From positions 124,001 to 188,000 of the forward strand of contig NZ_JBDJAC010000001.1 in assembly GCF_039652615.1 (NCBI RefSeq): 64,000 bases of DNA, in the 5' to 3' direction. The first letter of the stretch is position 1. Every line of letters begins with the position of its first letter. Source of the stretch: Fulvimarina sp039652615. GTDB lineage: Bacteria > Pseudomonadota > Alphaproteobacteria > Rhizobiales > Rhizobiaceae. This document shows positions 17,475 through 25,992 of the stretch, one piece after another. The translations under genes were made by a program, and so were the position numbers. The notes under the pieces were generated by a model. It worked only from the letters and a program-made list of their open reading frames with translations, was not told where the DNA came from and did not search any database.

Positions 17475-17497
17475 CGGGCGCTTCCGAAAAGCGCCCG
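17475..17497 (-). terminator. Probable terminator for the small minus-strand gene
   Basis: CGGGCGCTT pairs perfectly with AAGCGCCCG over a 5-base loop. On the minus strand it is followed by TTCTCATTTTGG, a modest U-rich tail, and it lies about 50 bases after the stop of the 81-residue ORF. It could also stop plus-strand transcription from the DUF1489 gene. Confidence 0.5.
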
Positions 17498-17545
17498 CTC
17501 AAATCTTCGGCCATGAGCCGAAGCATCTTCGATCAGAAAACTCTG

Positions 17546-17791
17546 TCAGACCGTCCGGCCGAACGAGATGCGCACCGCGGCCCGTCCGTGGATACCGGTA
17601 ACCTTGACGCGCGAGCGCGAGACGGGCTGCGACGCACGCCATGCACGCGCTCCATGGGACAGAAGCAGATCGACGAGGTCCTTCGGGTTGAGCCGCGAGC
17701 GAAGCGACCGCATGTCGCGAACTTCGGTGATCGGCTGAATGTTGCCGGAACGGGAATGGCCGGCGACGGCACTGGTTTGATCGAGCGACAT
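17546..17791 (-). CDS. Small basic hypothetical protein
   Basis: An 81-residue ORF starts at ATG 17791 with a strong ribosome-binding site (GGAAGGGA) at normal distance and ends shortly before a terminator-like hairpin. It is rich in Arg and Ser, with a middle helix-like part RLNPKDLVDLLLSHGARAW and a basic C-terminus ending GRAAVRISFGRTV. I do not recognise a family. The complete expression context (ribosome-binding site, own hairpin) argues for a real gene. It is followed upstream by the D,D-carboxypeptidase gene on the same strand, 95 bases away. Confidence 0.55.
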   Translation of the reverse strand: MSLDQTSAVAGHSRSGNIQPITEVRDMRSLRSRLNPKDLVDLLLSHGARAWRASQPVSRSRVKVTGIHGRAAVRISFGRTV

Positions 17792-17886
17792 AAGAGGTAT
17801 CCCTTCCGTAAACAGGAACCGGGGCGGTTGGGAATGAAAGCGTGGGGCCGTCGGTCCGACGCTTTCGCATTGATCGGTGCAGGGCC

Positions 17887-19326
17887 TCAGCGAGCGACTG
17901 CGTAACAGGCGAAGTCTGCGCGTTTCAGTGCGGCGCAGGCATCCCACGCGGCATCCTTGGTCTCGAAGCCGGCGAAGCGGGCGCGGTGCAGCGTCTGCGA
18001 GCCCATGCTCACCGGCTCGGTGAACGGCTGGGCAGAGGCGAGTGGCGAGCCGACCTTGCGCTGGGCATCTCCGAGAAGCTTGTTGGCTGTTTCGACGTCT
18101 GGCGAGGCTGCGATCTGAACCACCCAGGCCGAGGACCGGGCACTCTGAGCGACTGCCCGCGAACCGATCGAGCCGGTATAGGTCGGATCGATGTTCCGGT
18201 TGCTCGGGATCGGTGCCGCGAGTGCGTTCGCCGCGCTGGCGGCCGGGATCATCAGTTTCTGGCTCGAGCTTTCGCCGACGAGCGCATTGGCAAGCGCCTG
18301 GCGACCGCGAACGGGGCGCGAGCTCGGCTGGGGCAGATCGCCACCCGAAATCTCATAGGCGGCGGCGATCCGCTGGTCTGCCGAGAGAACGCGGCCCGGA
18401 CGCATGTCGGGCAGCGGGCCGGTCTGCGGCAGGTCGCCGACCGCGACCGCGAAGCGGCCTGCCTCGGTGTTCGGACGCGCCGCAATCAGCGCACCCTCGT
18501 CCCGGCGGCTTGCCTTCGGCAGGGTCCGCTGGAGGAGGTCGACCATGTGATTGTCGCGCGATCGACCCGATCGTCCCCCCATGACGACGGCGACGAGGCT
18601 CTTGCCCTCGCGCTTGATGGAGGTGACGAGGTTGAAGCCCGAGGCATTGATGTAGCCCGTCTTGATGCCGTCGACGCCATCCATGCGGCCGAGGACACGG
18701 TTGTGATTGCCGAGACGACGCCCACGGAAGTTATAGGAGCGCGTCGAAAAATATTTGTAATACTGAGGGAAGTGCTCCCGCAGCGCGAGGCCGAGTTTGG
18801 CCTGATCGCGCGCGGTCGTGCGCTGCCCGCTGTCGGGAAGCCCGTTGGCATTGCGATAGGTGGTTCTCGTCATGCCCAGCTTGTGTGCCGTGCGGGTCAT
18901 CATCTCCGCAAAGTCCTTTTCAGACCCTGCGAGAAATTCAGCGAGCGTGACCGAGGCATCGTTCGCGGATTTCGTCACCAGCGAGTAGATGGCTTCCTCG
19001 ACCTCGAGAGTGCCGCCGGCGGGAACGCCGATCTTCGTTGGCGGACGGCCTGCCGCATAGCGCGAGACAGGCATCTTGTCGTGCAGCGAGATCCGCTTCT
19101 TGGAAAGCGCGTCGAAGGTGAGATAGAGCGTCATCATCTTCGTCAGCGACGCCGGATAGCGATATTCGTCCGCCTGGTCCTCGTAGAGAACCTGACCGTT
19201 GTTCGCATCGATCACAAAGCCGGCATATCTGGAATTGGCATGGGCCTCGATCGGCATCGCAAGAACGGCGACAGCTCCAACTGCTGCAACACCCATCAAC
19301 CTGGCCCTGCTCCAGACGCTACGCAT
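17887..19326 (-). CDS. D-alanyl-D-alanine carboxypeptidase with SPOR domain
   Basis: The 479-residue periplasmic penicillin-binding protein begins with a signal peptide (start MRSVWSRARL, Ala-rich core, cut near AHAN). The S11 peptidase domain has all three motifs: SLTK (nucleophile), SAN and KTG in GIKTGYINASG. A long low-complexity linker follows, and the C-terminus (about the last 80 residues, from WVVQIAASP) is a SPOR domain that in other proteins binds denuded glycan at the septum. It trims pentapeptide side chains of peptidoglycan. ATG 19326 gives the proper signal peptide; the frame extends further upstream without similarity. Confidence 0.93.
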   Translation of the reverse strand: MRSVWSRARLMGVAAVGAVAVLAMPIEAHANSRYAGFVIDANNGQVLYEDQADEYRYPASLTKMMTLYLTFDALSKKRISLHDKMPVSRYAAGRPPTKIGVPAGGTLEVEEAIYSLVTKSANDASVTLAEFLAGSEKDFAEMMTRTAHKLGMTRTTYRNANGLPDSGQRTTARDQAKLGLALREHFPQYYKYFSTRSYNFRGRRLGNHNRVLGRMDGVDGIKTGYINASGFNLVTSIKREGKSLVAVVMGGRSGRSRDNHMVDLLQRTLPKASRRDEGALIAARPNTEAGRFAVAVGDLPQTGPLPDMRPGRVLSADQRIAAAYEISGGDLPQPSSRPVRGRQALANALVGESSSQKLMIPAASAANALAAPIPSNRNIDPTYTGSIGSRAVAQSARSSAWVVQIAASPDVETANKLLGDAQRKVGSPLASAQPFTEPVSMGSQTLHRARFAGFETKDAAWDACAALKRADFACYAVAR

Positions 19327-19578
19327 ACTCGGAATTAATCTCACGCGGGAAACCTTTGGTCTCAGTGATTGGGGCGGTTCCGGCGTGCCACATGAAAATG
19401 CTCGACATTTTGGCACGACGGGACGGCCCGCTGTTGTCCCCGATGTTAGAATTTCGAGCTTACCAATCCGTTTATGGTTGCCGAAGCCTTCCCAACATCA
19501 TGAACATTGCGAGGGTCGCTATGCCGAACCGGTTTGCCGTGTTCTCGATGAAAATTTCCCCGACGAGAGCCGAGACTC

Positions 19579-19607
19579 TTGATTTTTTGTGCGGTGCAAC
19601 ATAGATT
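19579..19607 (+). promoter_or_regulatory. Possible sigma70-type promoter for phasin gene
   Basis: TTGATT and TAGATT are separated by exactly 17 bases, about 110 bases upstream of the phasin start, in a 390-base gene-free stretch (19327-19718) that otherwise shows nothing recognisable. The match is to the general consensus only. Confidence 0.35.
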
Positions 19608-19718
19608 AGACATCAGACAGGCAGCAGGGGCATGCGAGTACAGATTTCGCCTCTACTGCCCGATCAATCAAATGAATGGGCGACGCCCATTGTCACCAGA
19701 GAGAAAGGGCTTCTCGCT

Positions 19719-20129
19719 ATGAATATGTATGATGATGCCACCAAGATGACCAAAGAAGCAATGGACAACTCGCTGAAGTCCTTTGCCGCTGTCACCAAGG
19801 GTTTCCAGCAGATGGCTGCTGAAACCACCGATTTCACGAAGCGCTCCTATGAGCAGCAGGCTTCGTTCTTCGAAGAGCTGATGCAGGCGAAGACGCTCGA
19901 CAAGACGATCGAGATCCAGACCGAATACGCAAAAACCGCCTATCAGGATTTTGTCGCTCAGGCCACGAAGTTGGGTGAGATCTATTCGGATACCGCCAAG
20001 GAAGCCTACAAGCCGCTCGAGGCGACGACGAGCAATGCGGTTGCGACCAGCAAGGACGTTGCCGAGAAGACGGTGAAGAAAGCCGAAGCGACCGCCGAAA
20101 AGGCAGCCGCCACCGCCAAGACCAACTGA
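19719..20129 (+). CDS. Phasin family protein
   Basis: The 136-residue, almost entirely helical, Ala/Lys/Glu/Thr-rich protein has the phasin-2 pattern: aromatic-containing amphipathic helices such as FAAVTKGFQQMAAETTDF, EIQTEYAKTAYQDFVAQ and a Lys/Ala-rich tail. Phasins coat polyhydroxyalkanoate granules; in many alphaproteobacteria relatives of this size also occur without clear granule association. A GAGAAAGGG site precedes ATG 19719; the frame is open upstream to 19632 without similarity. A strong terminator follows, so it is monocistronic. No PHA synthase is in the window. Confidence 0.85.
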   Translation: MNMYDDATKMTKEAMDNSLKSFAAVTKGFQQMAAETTDFTKRSYEQQASFFEELMQAKTLDKTIEIQTEYAKTAYQDFVAQATKLGEIYSDTAKEAYKPLEATTSNAVATSKDVAEKTVKKAEATAEKAAATAKTN

Positions 20130-20170
20130 TACCGGCTCGCTGCGATCCTCGCAGCTGCGGCTAATTACCA

Positions 20171-20198
20171 AAGCCCGGCGCTCGCGCCGGGCTTTTTT
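20171..20198 (+). terminator. Rho-independent terminator after phasin
   Basis: AAGCCCGGCG pairs perfectly with CGCCGGGCTT around a CTCG loop, followed by a T-run. It is the clearest intrinsic terminator in the window and ends the phasin transcript. Confidence 0.93.
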
Positions 20199-20424
20199 CG
20201 TTGTGCGGCTCTATAATAGAGAAATTTGGCGATCATTGCGGCAAACCAGCGCGCGAACGATCGGCCCGGCTCGCGTCGTTGGCGGATAAGGCATCCCCGT
20301 CGGCTGAGGCTCCATGCCTTGCGTTCCGCGCTATGCCTGCAATATCGGCGGGACGGGCGCCGGCTCGCCGGGCTTCGTACTTGCGTTCCACCCGCCATTA
20401 TGTCGTGCTGCAAGGGAATGAGCC

Positions 20425-20865
20425 ATGCACCGGGGCAGACTTCAAACGAGCTATCCAATGCATACATACGAGCCGATGAGGAAATCGTACAAACCCATTG
20501 CACTCGCTCCGAATTCGGCGCTTCCTTTCGCCGTCGTCATGAAGGACGACGATGACGAGGACACGCGCGGTCCCGGTACGTCGGTGATCACGCGCGCAAA
20601 ACCGAAATTACAGAAGCCGAGTCTTTACAGAGTCCTTCTTCTGAACGACGATTACACTCCGATGGAGTTCGTGATCCATGTTCTGGAGCGGTTTTTCCAG
20701 AAGGACCGCGAGGCAGCAACGCAGATCATGTTGCATGTGCATCGGCACGGGGTCGGGGAATGCGGTATCTTCACCTACGAGGTCGCGGAGACCAAGGTGA
20801 CCCAGGTGATGGATTTCGCTCGTCAGCATCAACATCCGCTGCAATGCGTGATGGAAAAGAATTGA
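20425..20865 (+). CDS. clpS: ATP-dependent Clp protease adaptor ClpS
   Basis: The protein is up to 146 residues and delivers N-degron substrates to ClpAP. The conserved core is complete: PSLYRVLLLNDDYTPMEFV, the HVHRHGVGECG segment, and the C-terminal HPLQCVMEKN. The N-degron pocket residues (Asn-Asp-Asp, Met in TPMEF, His) are present. The true start is uncertain: ATG 20425 has an AAGGGA site at good spacing, while ATGs at 20458, 20476 and 20539 give lengths nearer the family average. The flexible N-terminal region carries a short Asp/Glu run (KDDDDEDTRG). clpA starts 8 bases after the stop, so the two are co-expressed. Confidence 0.95.
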   Translation: MHRGRLQTSYPMHTYEPMRKSYKPIALAPNSALPFAVVMKDDDDEDTRGPGTSVITRAKPKLQKPSLYRVLLLNDDYTPMEFVIHVLERFFQKDREAATQIMLHVHRHGVGECGIFTYEVAETKVTQVMDFARQHQHPLQCVMEKN

Positions 20866-20873
20866 GGTGAAGC

Positions 20874-23372
20874 TTGCCGACATTTTCTGAAAGCCTTGAG
20901 AAGTCGCTTCATCAAGCGTTGACGCTTGCGAACGAACGCCATCAGGAATTTGCCACTCTCGAACATTTGCTGCTCGCGCTGGTCGAGGATAGCGACGCGG
21001 CGGCCGTCATGCGCGGGTGCAACGTCGATCTGACCGCTTTGAAGAGCAATCTGCTCGGTTATATCGATAACGAACTCTCCAACCTCGTGACGGGGCATGG
21101 CGAGGAGTCCAAGCCGACGGCTGGCTTCCATCGCGTGATTCAGCGCGCGGTGATCCATGTCCAGTCCTCGGGGCGCGAGGAGGTGACGGGCGCGAACGTG
21201 CTCGTCGCGATCTTCGCCGAACGGGAAAGCCATGCGGCCTACTTCCTGCAGGAACAGGAGATGACCCGCTACGATGCGGTGAATTTCATTTCGCATGGGA
21301 TCGCCAAGCGGCCCGGCGGTTCCGAGAGCCGTCCCGTTCGCGGAGCAGAAGAGGATCAGCAGACCGTTGGTCCGGAGGAAGAGGGCAAGCGCAAGGGCCA
21401 GGACGCCCTGACTGCCTACTGCGTGAACCTGAACGAGAAGGCGCGCCGCGGGAAGATCGACCCGCTCATCGGGCGGGCCGACGAGATCAACCGCACGATC
21501 CAGGTCCTGTGCCGCCGCTCGAAGAACAATCCGCTTTATGTGGGTGATCCGGGTGTCGGCAAGACGGCGATCGCGGAAGGTCTCGCCAAGCGGATCATCG
21601 ACGGCGACGTGCCCGAAGTGCTTCAGGACGCGACCATCTTCTCACTCGACATGGGCACGCTGCTCGCGGGCACGCGCTATCGCGGCGACTTCGAGGAGCG
21701 GCTGAAGCAGGTCGTGAAGGAGCTCGAGGATTTTCCGGGTGCCGTCCTCTTCATCGACGAGATCCATACGGTGATCGGTGCTGGTGCGACGTCGGGCGGG
21801 GCGATGGATGCCTCGAACCTCTTGAAGCCGGCACTCTCCTCCGGTGCGATCCGCTGTATCGGCTCGACGACCTACAAGGAGTATCGCCAGTTCTTCGAGA
21901 AGGACCGGGCGCTGGTTCGGCGGTTCCAGAAGATCGACGTGAACGAGCCTTCCGTGGAGGACGCGATCTCGATCCTCACGGGCCTGAAGCCTTATTTCGA
22001 GGACTTCCACAAGGTGAAGTTCACCAATGACGCCATCAAGTCGGCGGTCGAGCTGTCCTCGCGCTACATCAACGACCGCAAGCTGCCGGACAAGGCGATC
22101 GACGTGATCGACGAGACCGGCGCCTCGCAGATGCTGTTGACCCAATCCAAGCGGAAGAAGTCGATCGGCGTGAAGGAGATCGAAGCGACCGTCGCGACCA
22201 TGGCGCGCATTCCGCCGAAGTCGGTGTCGAAGGACGACGAGGAAGTGCTCGCCAATCTTGATACGCAGCTGAAGCGGGTCGTGTACGGTCAGGATCAGGC
22301 GATCGGGGCGCTTGCCTCCGCGATCAAGCTCGCCCGTGCGGGCCTGCGCGAGCCGGACAAGCCGATCGGTTCCTACCTGTTCTCCGGCCCGACCGGCGTC
22401 GGCAAGACCGAAGTGGCCAAGCAGCTTGCGTCCACCCTGGGCGTCGAGATGATTCGCTTCGACATGTCGGAATACATGGAGCGGCATACGGTCTCGCGGC
22501 TTATCGGCGCGCCTCCTGGCTATGTCGGTTTCGATCAGGGCGGTCTCTTGACCGATGGCGTCGACCAGCATCCCCACTGTGTGCTGCTTCTGGACGAGAT
22601 CGAAAAGGCCCATCCGGACCTTTTCAACATTCTCCTCCAGGTGATGGACCATGGGAAGCTGACGGACCACAATGGAAAGCAGATCGACTTCCGGAACGTG
22701 ATCCTGATCATGACGACGAATGCCGGTGCTGCCGAAATGCAGAAGTCGGCGATCGGGTTCGGGTCCTCCAAGCGCACCGGCGCCGACGAGGAAGCGATCA
22801 ATCGGATGTTCACGCCGGAGTTCCGCAACCGGCTCGACGCCATCATCCCGTTCGGTGCGCTTCCGACGCCTGTCATCCATCAGGTCGTCGAGAAGTTCGT
22901 CATGCAGCTCGAAGCACAGCTTTCCGAGCGGAACGTGATCTTCGAACTGACCCCGGACGCCATTTCATGGCTCGCCGAGAAGGGTTACGACGAGCAGATG
23001 GGTGCGCGTCCGCTTGGCCGGGTGATCCAGGAGCACATCAAGAAGCCGCTGGCGGATGAAGTGCTCTTCGGTAAGCTCAAGCATGGCGGTACGGTGAAGG
23101 TCTCGATCACCGAGGACGAGAACGGTGCGAAATCGATCGCGCTCGAATCGATCCCCGACGAGACGCGTCCGAAGCCGAAGACGTCCAAGCGCAAGCGTGA
23201 TCTTGTCGCGGCGGATGGTTCGGAGGTCGAGGATTTCGACGAAGAGGACGACGATCTCGACGAGGGCGACGGCGAAACTGCCGCCTCCGAGGCCGAGGAG
23301 CCAGACGCTTCCGCCTCCGCGCGCAGTGGCGGCAGCAGCGGCCTGCCGAAGGTTCCGCCGAAGTCATCCTGA
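20874..23372 (+). CDS. clpA: ATP-dependent Clp protease ATP-binding subunit ClpA
   Basis: The 832-residue AAA+ unfoldase feeds substrates to ClpP. Domains in order: N-domain (two repeats, residues 1-145), AAA1 with Walker A GDPGVGKTA and Walker B LFIDEIH, AAA2 with Walker A GPTGVGKTE and Walker B LLLDEIEKAH, then the D2-small domain. The ClpP-binding loop is expected around the IGFGSS region of AAA2. A 70-residue acidic Asp/Glu/Ser-rich tail follows, longer than in E. coli ClpA (758 residues). The start is a TTG at 20874 with GAGGTGA upstream and the typical family N-terminus MPTFSESLEKSLHQAL. It lies directly behind clpS and ends at a good terminator. Confidence 0.98.
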   Translation: MPTFSESLEKSLHQALTLANERHQEFATLEHLLLALVEDSDAAAVMRGCNVDLTALKSNLLGYIDNELSNLVTGHGEESKPTAGFHRVIQRAVIHVQSSGREEVTGANVLVAIFAERESHAAYFLQEQEMTRYDAVNFISHGIAKRPGGSESRPVRGAEEDQQTVGPEEEGKRKGQDALTAYCVNLNEKARRGKIDPLIGRADEINRTIQVLCRRSKNNPLYVGDPGVGKTAIAEGLAKRIIDGDVPEVLQDATIFSLDMGTLLAGTRYRGDFEERLKQVVKELEDFPGAVLFIDEIHTVIGAGATSGGAMDASNLLKPALSSGAIRCIGSTTYKEYRQFFEKDRALVRRFQKIDVNEPSVEDAISILTGLKPYFEDFHKVKFTNDAIKSAVELSSRYINDRKLPDKAIDVIDETGASQMLLTQSKRKKSIGVKEIEATVATMARIPPKSVSKDDEEVLANLDTQLKRVVYGQDQAIGALASAIKLARAGLREPDKPIGSYLFSGPTGVGKTEVAKQLASTLGVEMIRFDMSEYMERHTVSRLIGAPPGYVGFDQGGLLTDGVDQHPHCVLLLDEIEKAHPDLFNILLQVMDHGKLTDHNGKQIDFRNVILIMTTNAGAAEMQKSAIGFGSSKRTGADEEAINRMFTPEFRNRLDAIIPFGALPTPVIHQVVEKFVMQLEAQLSERNVIFELTPDAISWLAEKGYDEQMGARPLGRVIQEHIKKPLADEVLFGKLKHGGTVKVSITEDENGAKSIALESIPDETRPKPKTSKRKRDLVAADGSEVEDFDEEDDDLDEGDGETAASEAEEPDASASARSGGSSGLPKVPPKSS

Positions 23373-23401
23373 CCGGCGCATCGTCACAGGCAATCGATCG
23401 A

Positions 23402-23428
23402 GGGGCTGCCGAAAGGCGGCCCCTTTTT
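23402..23428 (+). terminator. Rho-independent terminator after clpA
   Basis: GGGGCTGCC pairs with GGCGGCCCC (one G-U) around a GAAA tetraloop and is followed by five T residues, 30 bases after the clpA stop. Confidence 0.92.
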
Positions 23429-23460
23429 CATGAGTGGTTTCGATGAAGGTCCATCGCGCC

Positions 23461-24255
23461 ATGAATTCGGACGACCAAATGCGCCAATCGGACTGCGGAA
23501 AAGACGATGGAATGACGGCGGTTGAGAGCGACCCGGCTGGGGGCGAGGGCGGTCTTTACTGGTTTCGTCAGGGTGCGAAAGGATTGCTGACCCCGCCGGC
23601 CTTCATTCTGTTTGCGGCCTTTCTCGGCTTTGCCGGGCTCTGCCGGGAGGCCGGTATCACCTGGCTTCAATCGGCGTTCATGACCGCGACGATCTGGGCC
23701 TTGCCGGCGCAGATTATCATCCTCGGTGCGAGCACGGCCGGCACATCGCTTCTTGCCGCGGCCTTCGCGGTCGGGCTGTCCTCGGTGCGTCTGATGCCGA
23801 TGGTCGTCGCTTGGTCCCCTGAAATGAAGGGGCCGAAGACGCGCACGCGCACGCTGCTTTTCCTGTCGCATTTCGTTGCGGTGACCGGCTGGGTCTTCGC
23901 GATGGAAAAACTGAAGGACGTGCCGCGCCCGTACCGCACCCTTTTCTTTGCCGGATTTGCTGTCCCCCTGACGACGATCAATACCGTTCTGGTCGCGGTC
24001 GTCTTTAACGTGATGGATGAACTGCCGGCGCCGGCGACCGGAGCGCTCGCCTTCCTGACGCCCACCTATTTTCTCTGCTCGCTCTATGGCTCGGCCCGTG
24101 AGGCCTCGGGCCGGATCGCGCTGTTCGCCGGGATGGCGGTATTGCCGCTCGGCCACGTGCTGACACCGGGCTTCGAAATCCTGTTTGCGGGCATCGGGGG
24201 TGGGGCGGCCGCCTATGTCATCGGCCGGACGATCGAGGGGCGTCGTCTTCGATGA
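23461..24255 (+). CDS. AzlC-family branched-chain amino acid exporter large subunit
   Basis: The protein is about 264 residues with roughly six or seven membrane spans after a polar 45-residue N-terminus. The AzlC core ATIWALPAQIIILGAS, SSVRLMPMV and FLTPTYFLCSLYG is recognisable. AzlC with AzlD forms a two-component exporter of branched-chain or similar amino acids (BrnFE type). ATG 23461 has AAGGT about ten bases before it; upstream GTG 23434, ATG 23443 and downstream ATG 23512 are alternatives. Its end overlaps the AzlD start by 4 bases. Confidence 0.88.
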   Translation: MNSDDQMRQSDCGKDDGMTAVESDPAGGEGGLYWFRQGAKGLLTPPAFILFAAFLGFAGLCREAGITWLQSAFMTATIWALPAQIIILGASTAGTSLLAAAFAVGLSSVRLMPMVVAWSPEMKGPKTRTRTLLFLSHFVAVTGWVFAMEKLKDVPRPYRTLFFAGFAVPLTTINTVLVAVVFNVMDELPAPATGALAFLTPTYFLCSLYGSAREASGRIALFAGMAVLPLGHVLTPGFEILFAGIGGGAAAYVIGRTIEGRRLR

Positions 24256-24611
24256 GCGGCGACTGGAGCTATTACGGCATCGCCGCTGACTGGTGGCCCT
24301 TCGCCTTCATCGTGCTGGCGGGAGCACTGCCGACTTATGTCTGGCGTTTTCTAGGGGTTCTGTCGTCCGGTAAGCTCGATGAAACCTCGCCCGTCGCTTC
24401 GATCTCGCGGACCGTCGCGACGGCGCTGGTTTCGGCCGTCATTGGACAGCTGGTCTTCTATCCGTCGGGCTCGCTGGCCGATATTCCCCTGGCGATCCGC
24501 GCCGGGGCATTGGCAACGGCCTTCGCAGTCTATCTTGCGGGGAGCAACCGGCTCTGGCCGGCGATTCTCGCGGCAGAACTGGTGATCCTTGGATGGGTCG
24601 CGATTGGTTGA
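24252..24611 (+). CDS. AzlD-family branched-chain amino acid exporter small subunit
   Basis: The 119-residue membrane protein has four predicted spans and the family features AGALPTYVWRFLGVL near the N-terminus and SRTVATALVSAV in the middle. It is the partner of the upstream AzlC-like protein, with ATGA overlap, so the pair is surely co-translated. The stop is 3 bases from that of the convergent HIT gene. Confidence 0.85.
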   Translation: MSGDWSYYGIAADWWPFAFIVLAGALPTYVWRFLGVLSSGKLDETSPVASISRTVATALVSAVIGQLVFYPSGSLADIPLAIRAGALATAFAVYLAGSNRLWPAILAAELVILGWVAIG

Positions 24612-24614
24612 GCT

Positions 24615-25037
24615 CTATTCGAGCGCGGCCTTGATCGCCTCGCCATGCGCTTTCAGCGTTTCCTGATCGACCTCGCCGGCCGCATGCTTCTTGCGTTCGA
24701 CGCCGTTATAGACCGGGATCACATGGAAGTGCAGATGGAAAACCGTCTGTCCGGCCTCCGCTTCGTTGAACTGGACGAGCTGCACGCCGTCGGCGCTGAA
24801 CGCCTTTTTCGCCGCGCGCGCGATCTTCGCGACGACAGGAATGGTCTTTGACAGAACATCGTCCGACGCATCGAGCATGTTGCGGCTCGGAGCCTTCGGG
24901 ATGATGAGGCAATGGCCCTTCGATTCCGGCATGATATCCATGATGACCATGGTATTGTCATCCTCATGGACCTTGATCGCCGGGATCTCGCCCCGGATCA
25001 TCTTGGCGAAGATGTTGCTGTCGTCATAGGCGGTCAT
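24615..25037 (-). CDS. HIT-family nucleotide hydrolase / transferase
   Basis: The 140-residue cytoplasmic protein has the histidine triad HLHFHVIP, with the third histidine as nucleophile, and the family N-terminus NIFAKMIRGEIPA. Such proteins hydrolyse AMP-linked phosphoramidates or similar nucleotides. ATG 25037 follows a GTGAGA site; the open frame reaches 25115 without similarity. It is convergent with the AzlCD pair. Confidence 0.95.
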   Translation of the reverse strand: MTAYDDSNIFAKMIRGEIPAIKVHEDDNTMVIMDIMPESKGHCLIIPKAPSRNMLDASDDVLSKTIPVVAKIARAAKKAFSADGVQLVQFNEAEAGQTVFHLHFHVIPVYNGVERKKHAAGEVDQETLKAHGEAIKAALE

Positions 25038-25132
25038 GAATGGTCTCACGTCTGTTGTTTCGAATCCCAGTGTAGCGGCGGCGGCCCGCGTTTCCATGGC
25101 CGTCCAGACGATCAACCGTCTTTCCTCTGAAA

Positions 25133-25759
25133 TCAGGATGCTCGATCAGCCTTCTTTGCCCGATATCGCTGGCGGACATACCAGACAATTGCGGCGAGGA
25201 TTGCCGCCACCATCACGGCGTCCGCGATATGGAACGCGGTCGAGAGGGCCGGGCTGTCGTTCCAATGCTCGCCAAGCGTCATTCCGATCCAGGCAAGACC
25301 GAGGCACCACGGGAATGACCCGGCGAAGGTGTAGAGATGGAACTTCACGCGGTTCATGCCGGTCATACCGGCGGGGAGGGCGACGAAGGTGCGCACGATC
25401 GGAAGCATGCGACTGAAGAAGACGGCACGTGAGCCGTAGCGCGCGAAGAAGCGATCAGCCAATTTCAGTTCGTGGGCGCCGAAGATCGAGTGACGGGTCC
25501 AGCGTTCGATCACCTGGCGTCCGCCGCGAGCGCCGACCTCATACGCGACGAACGAGCCGAGATTGCAACCGATGGTTCCGGCGAAGGCGACCGCCCACAG
25601 GCTCATTGTCCCTTTGAAGACGAGATATCCGGCGAACGGCATCACGATCTCGGACGGGATGGGCAGGCAGGCCGATTCCAGGGCCATGAGCAGCACGATG
25701 CCCGGAAGACCGAGGGCGGTCATCACGGCGGTCAGGGCTGAGGTCAGCATTGCGAACAT
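25133..25759 (-). CDS. DedA-family membrane protein
   Basis: The 208-residue inner-membrane protein has about five hydrophobic segments. DedA signatures are present: ESACLPIPSEIVMPFAGYL near residue 30 and the FSRMLPIVRTFVALPAG segment with conserved Arg residues. DedA relatives act in undecaprenyl-phosphate or lipid recycling and membrane-potential homeostasis. ATG 25759 has an AGAGGCG site; the frame stays open to 25822. Confidence 0.93.
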   Translation of the reverse strand: MFAMLTSALTAVMTALGLPGIVLLMALESACLPIPSEIVMPFAGYLVFKGTMSLWAVAFAGTIGCNLGSFVAYEVGARGGRQVIERWTRHSIFGAHELKLADRFFARYGSRAVFFSRMLPIVRTFVALPAGMTGMNRVKFHLYTFAGSFPWCLGLAWIGMTLGEHWNDSPALSTAFHIADAVMVAAILAAIVWYVRQRYRAKKADRAS

Positions 25760-25992
25760 ATCTGGAGACGCCTCTGAAGACCCGAAAAGCCTGTTCGAGC
25801 GGTCGGGCCGACAGGCAGTCAACTCGCTGTTACTGAATTCGATTTATCCGGGGGCAGTCATCAAGGCTCGCAAGGCGCGGGAGCCACTCTGGCACGTGAC
25901 ATCGGCAAGCGATCGAACGGGCTTCGGCTCAGCGGATGGTGAAGCGCTTCACAATCGATTCGCGGCGAAACAAACGCCCCGGACGAGCTTAT

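Noticed and set aside
19356..19604. 82-residue frame upstream of phasin
   Set aside because: It has no ribosome-binding site, overlaps the putative promoter, and has no recognisable content.
20212..20217. TATAAT as a clpS promoter
   Set aside because: No matching -35 exists, since the required position is inside the phasin terminator; the distance to clpS is also over 200 bases.
21642..22880. 412-residue minus-strand frame opposite clpA
   Set aside because: The opposite strand codes for intact ClpA with both Walker motifs; the antisense product shows nothing recognisable.
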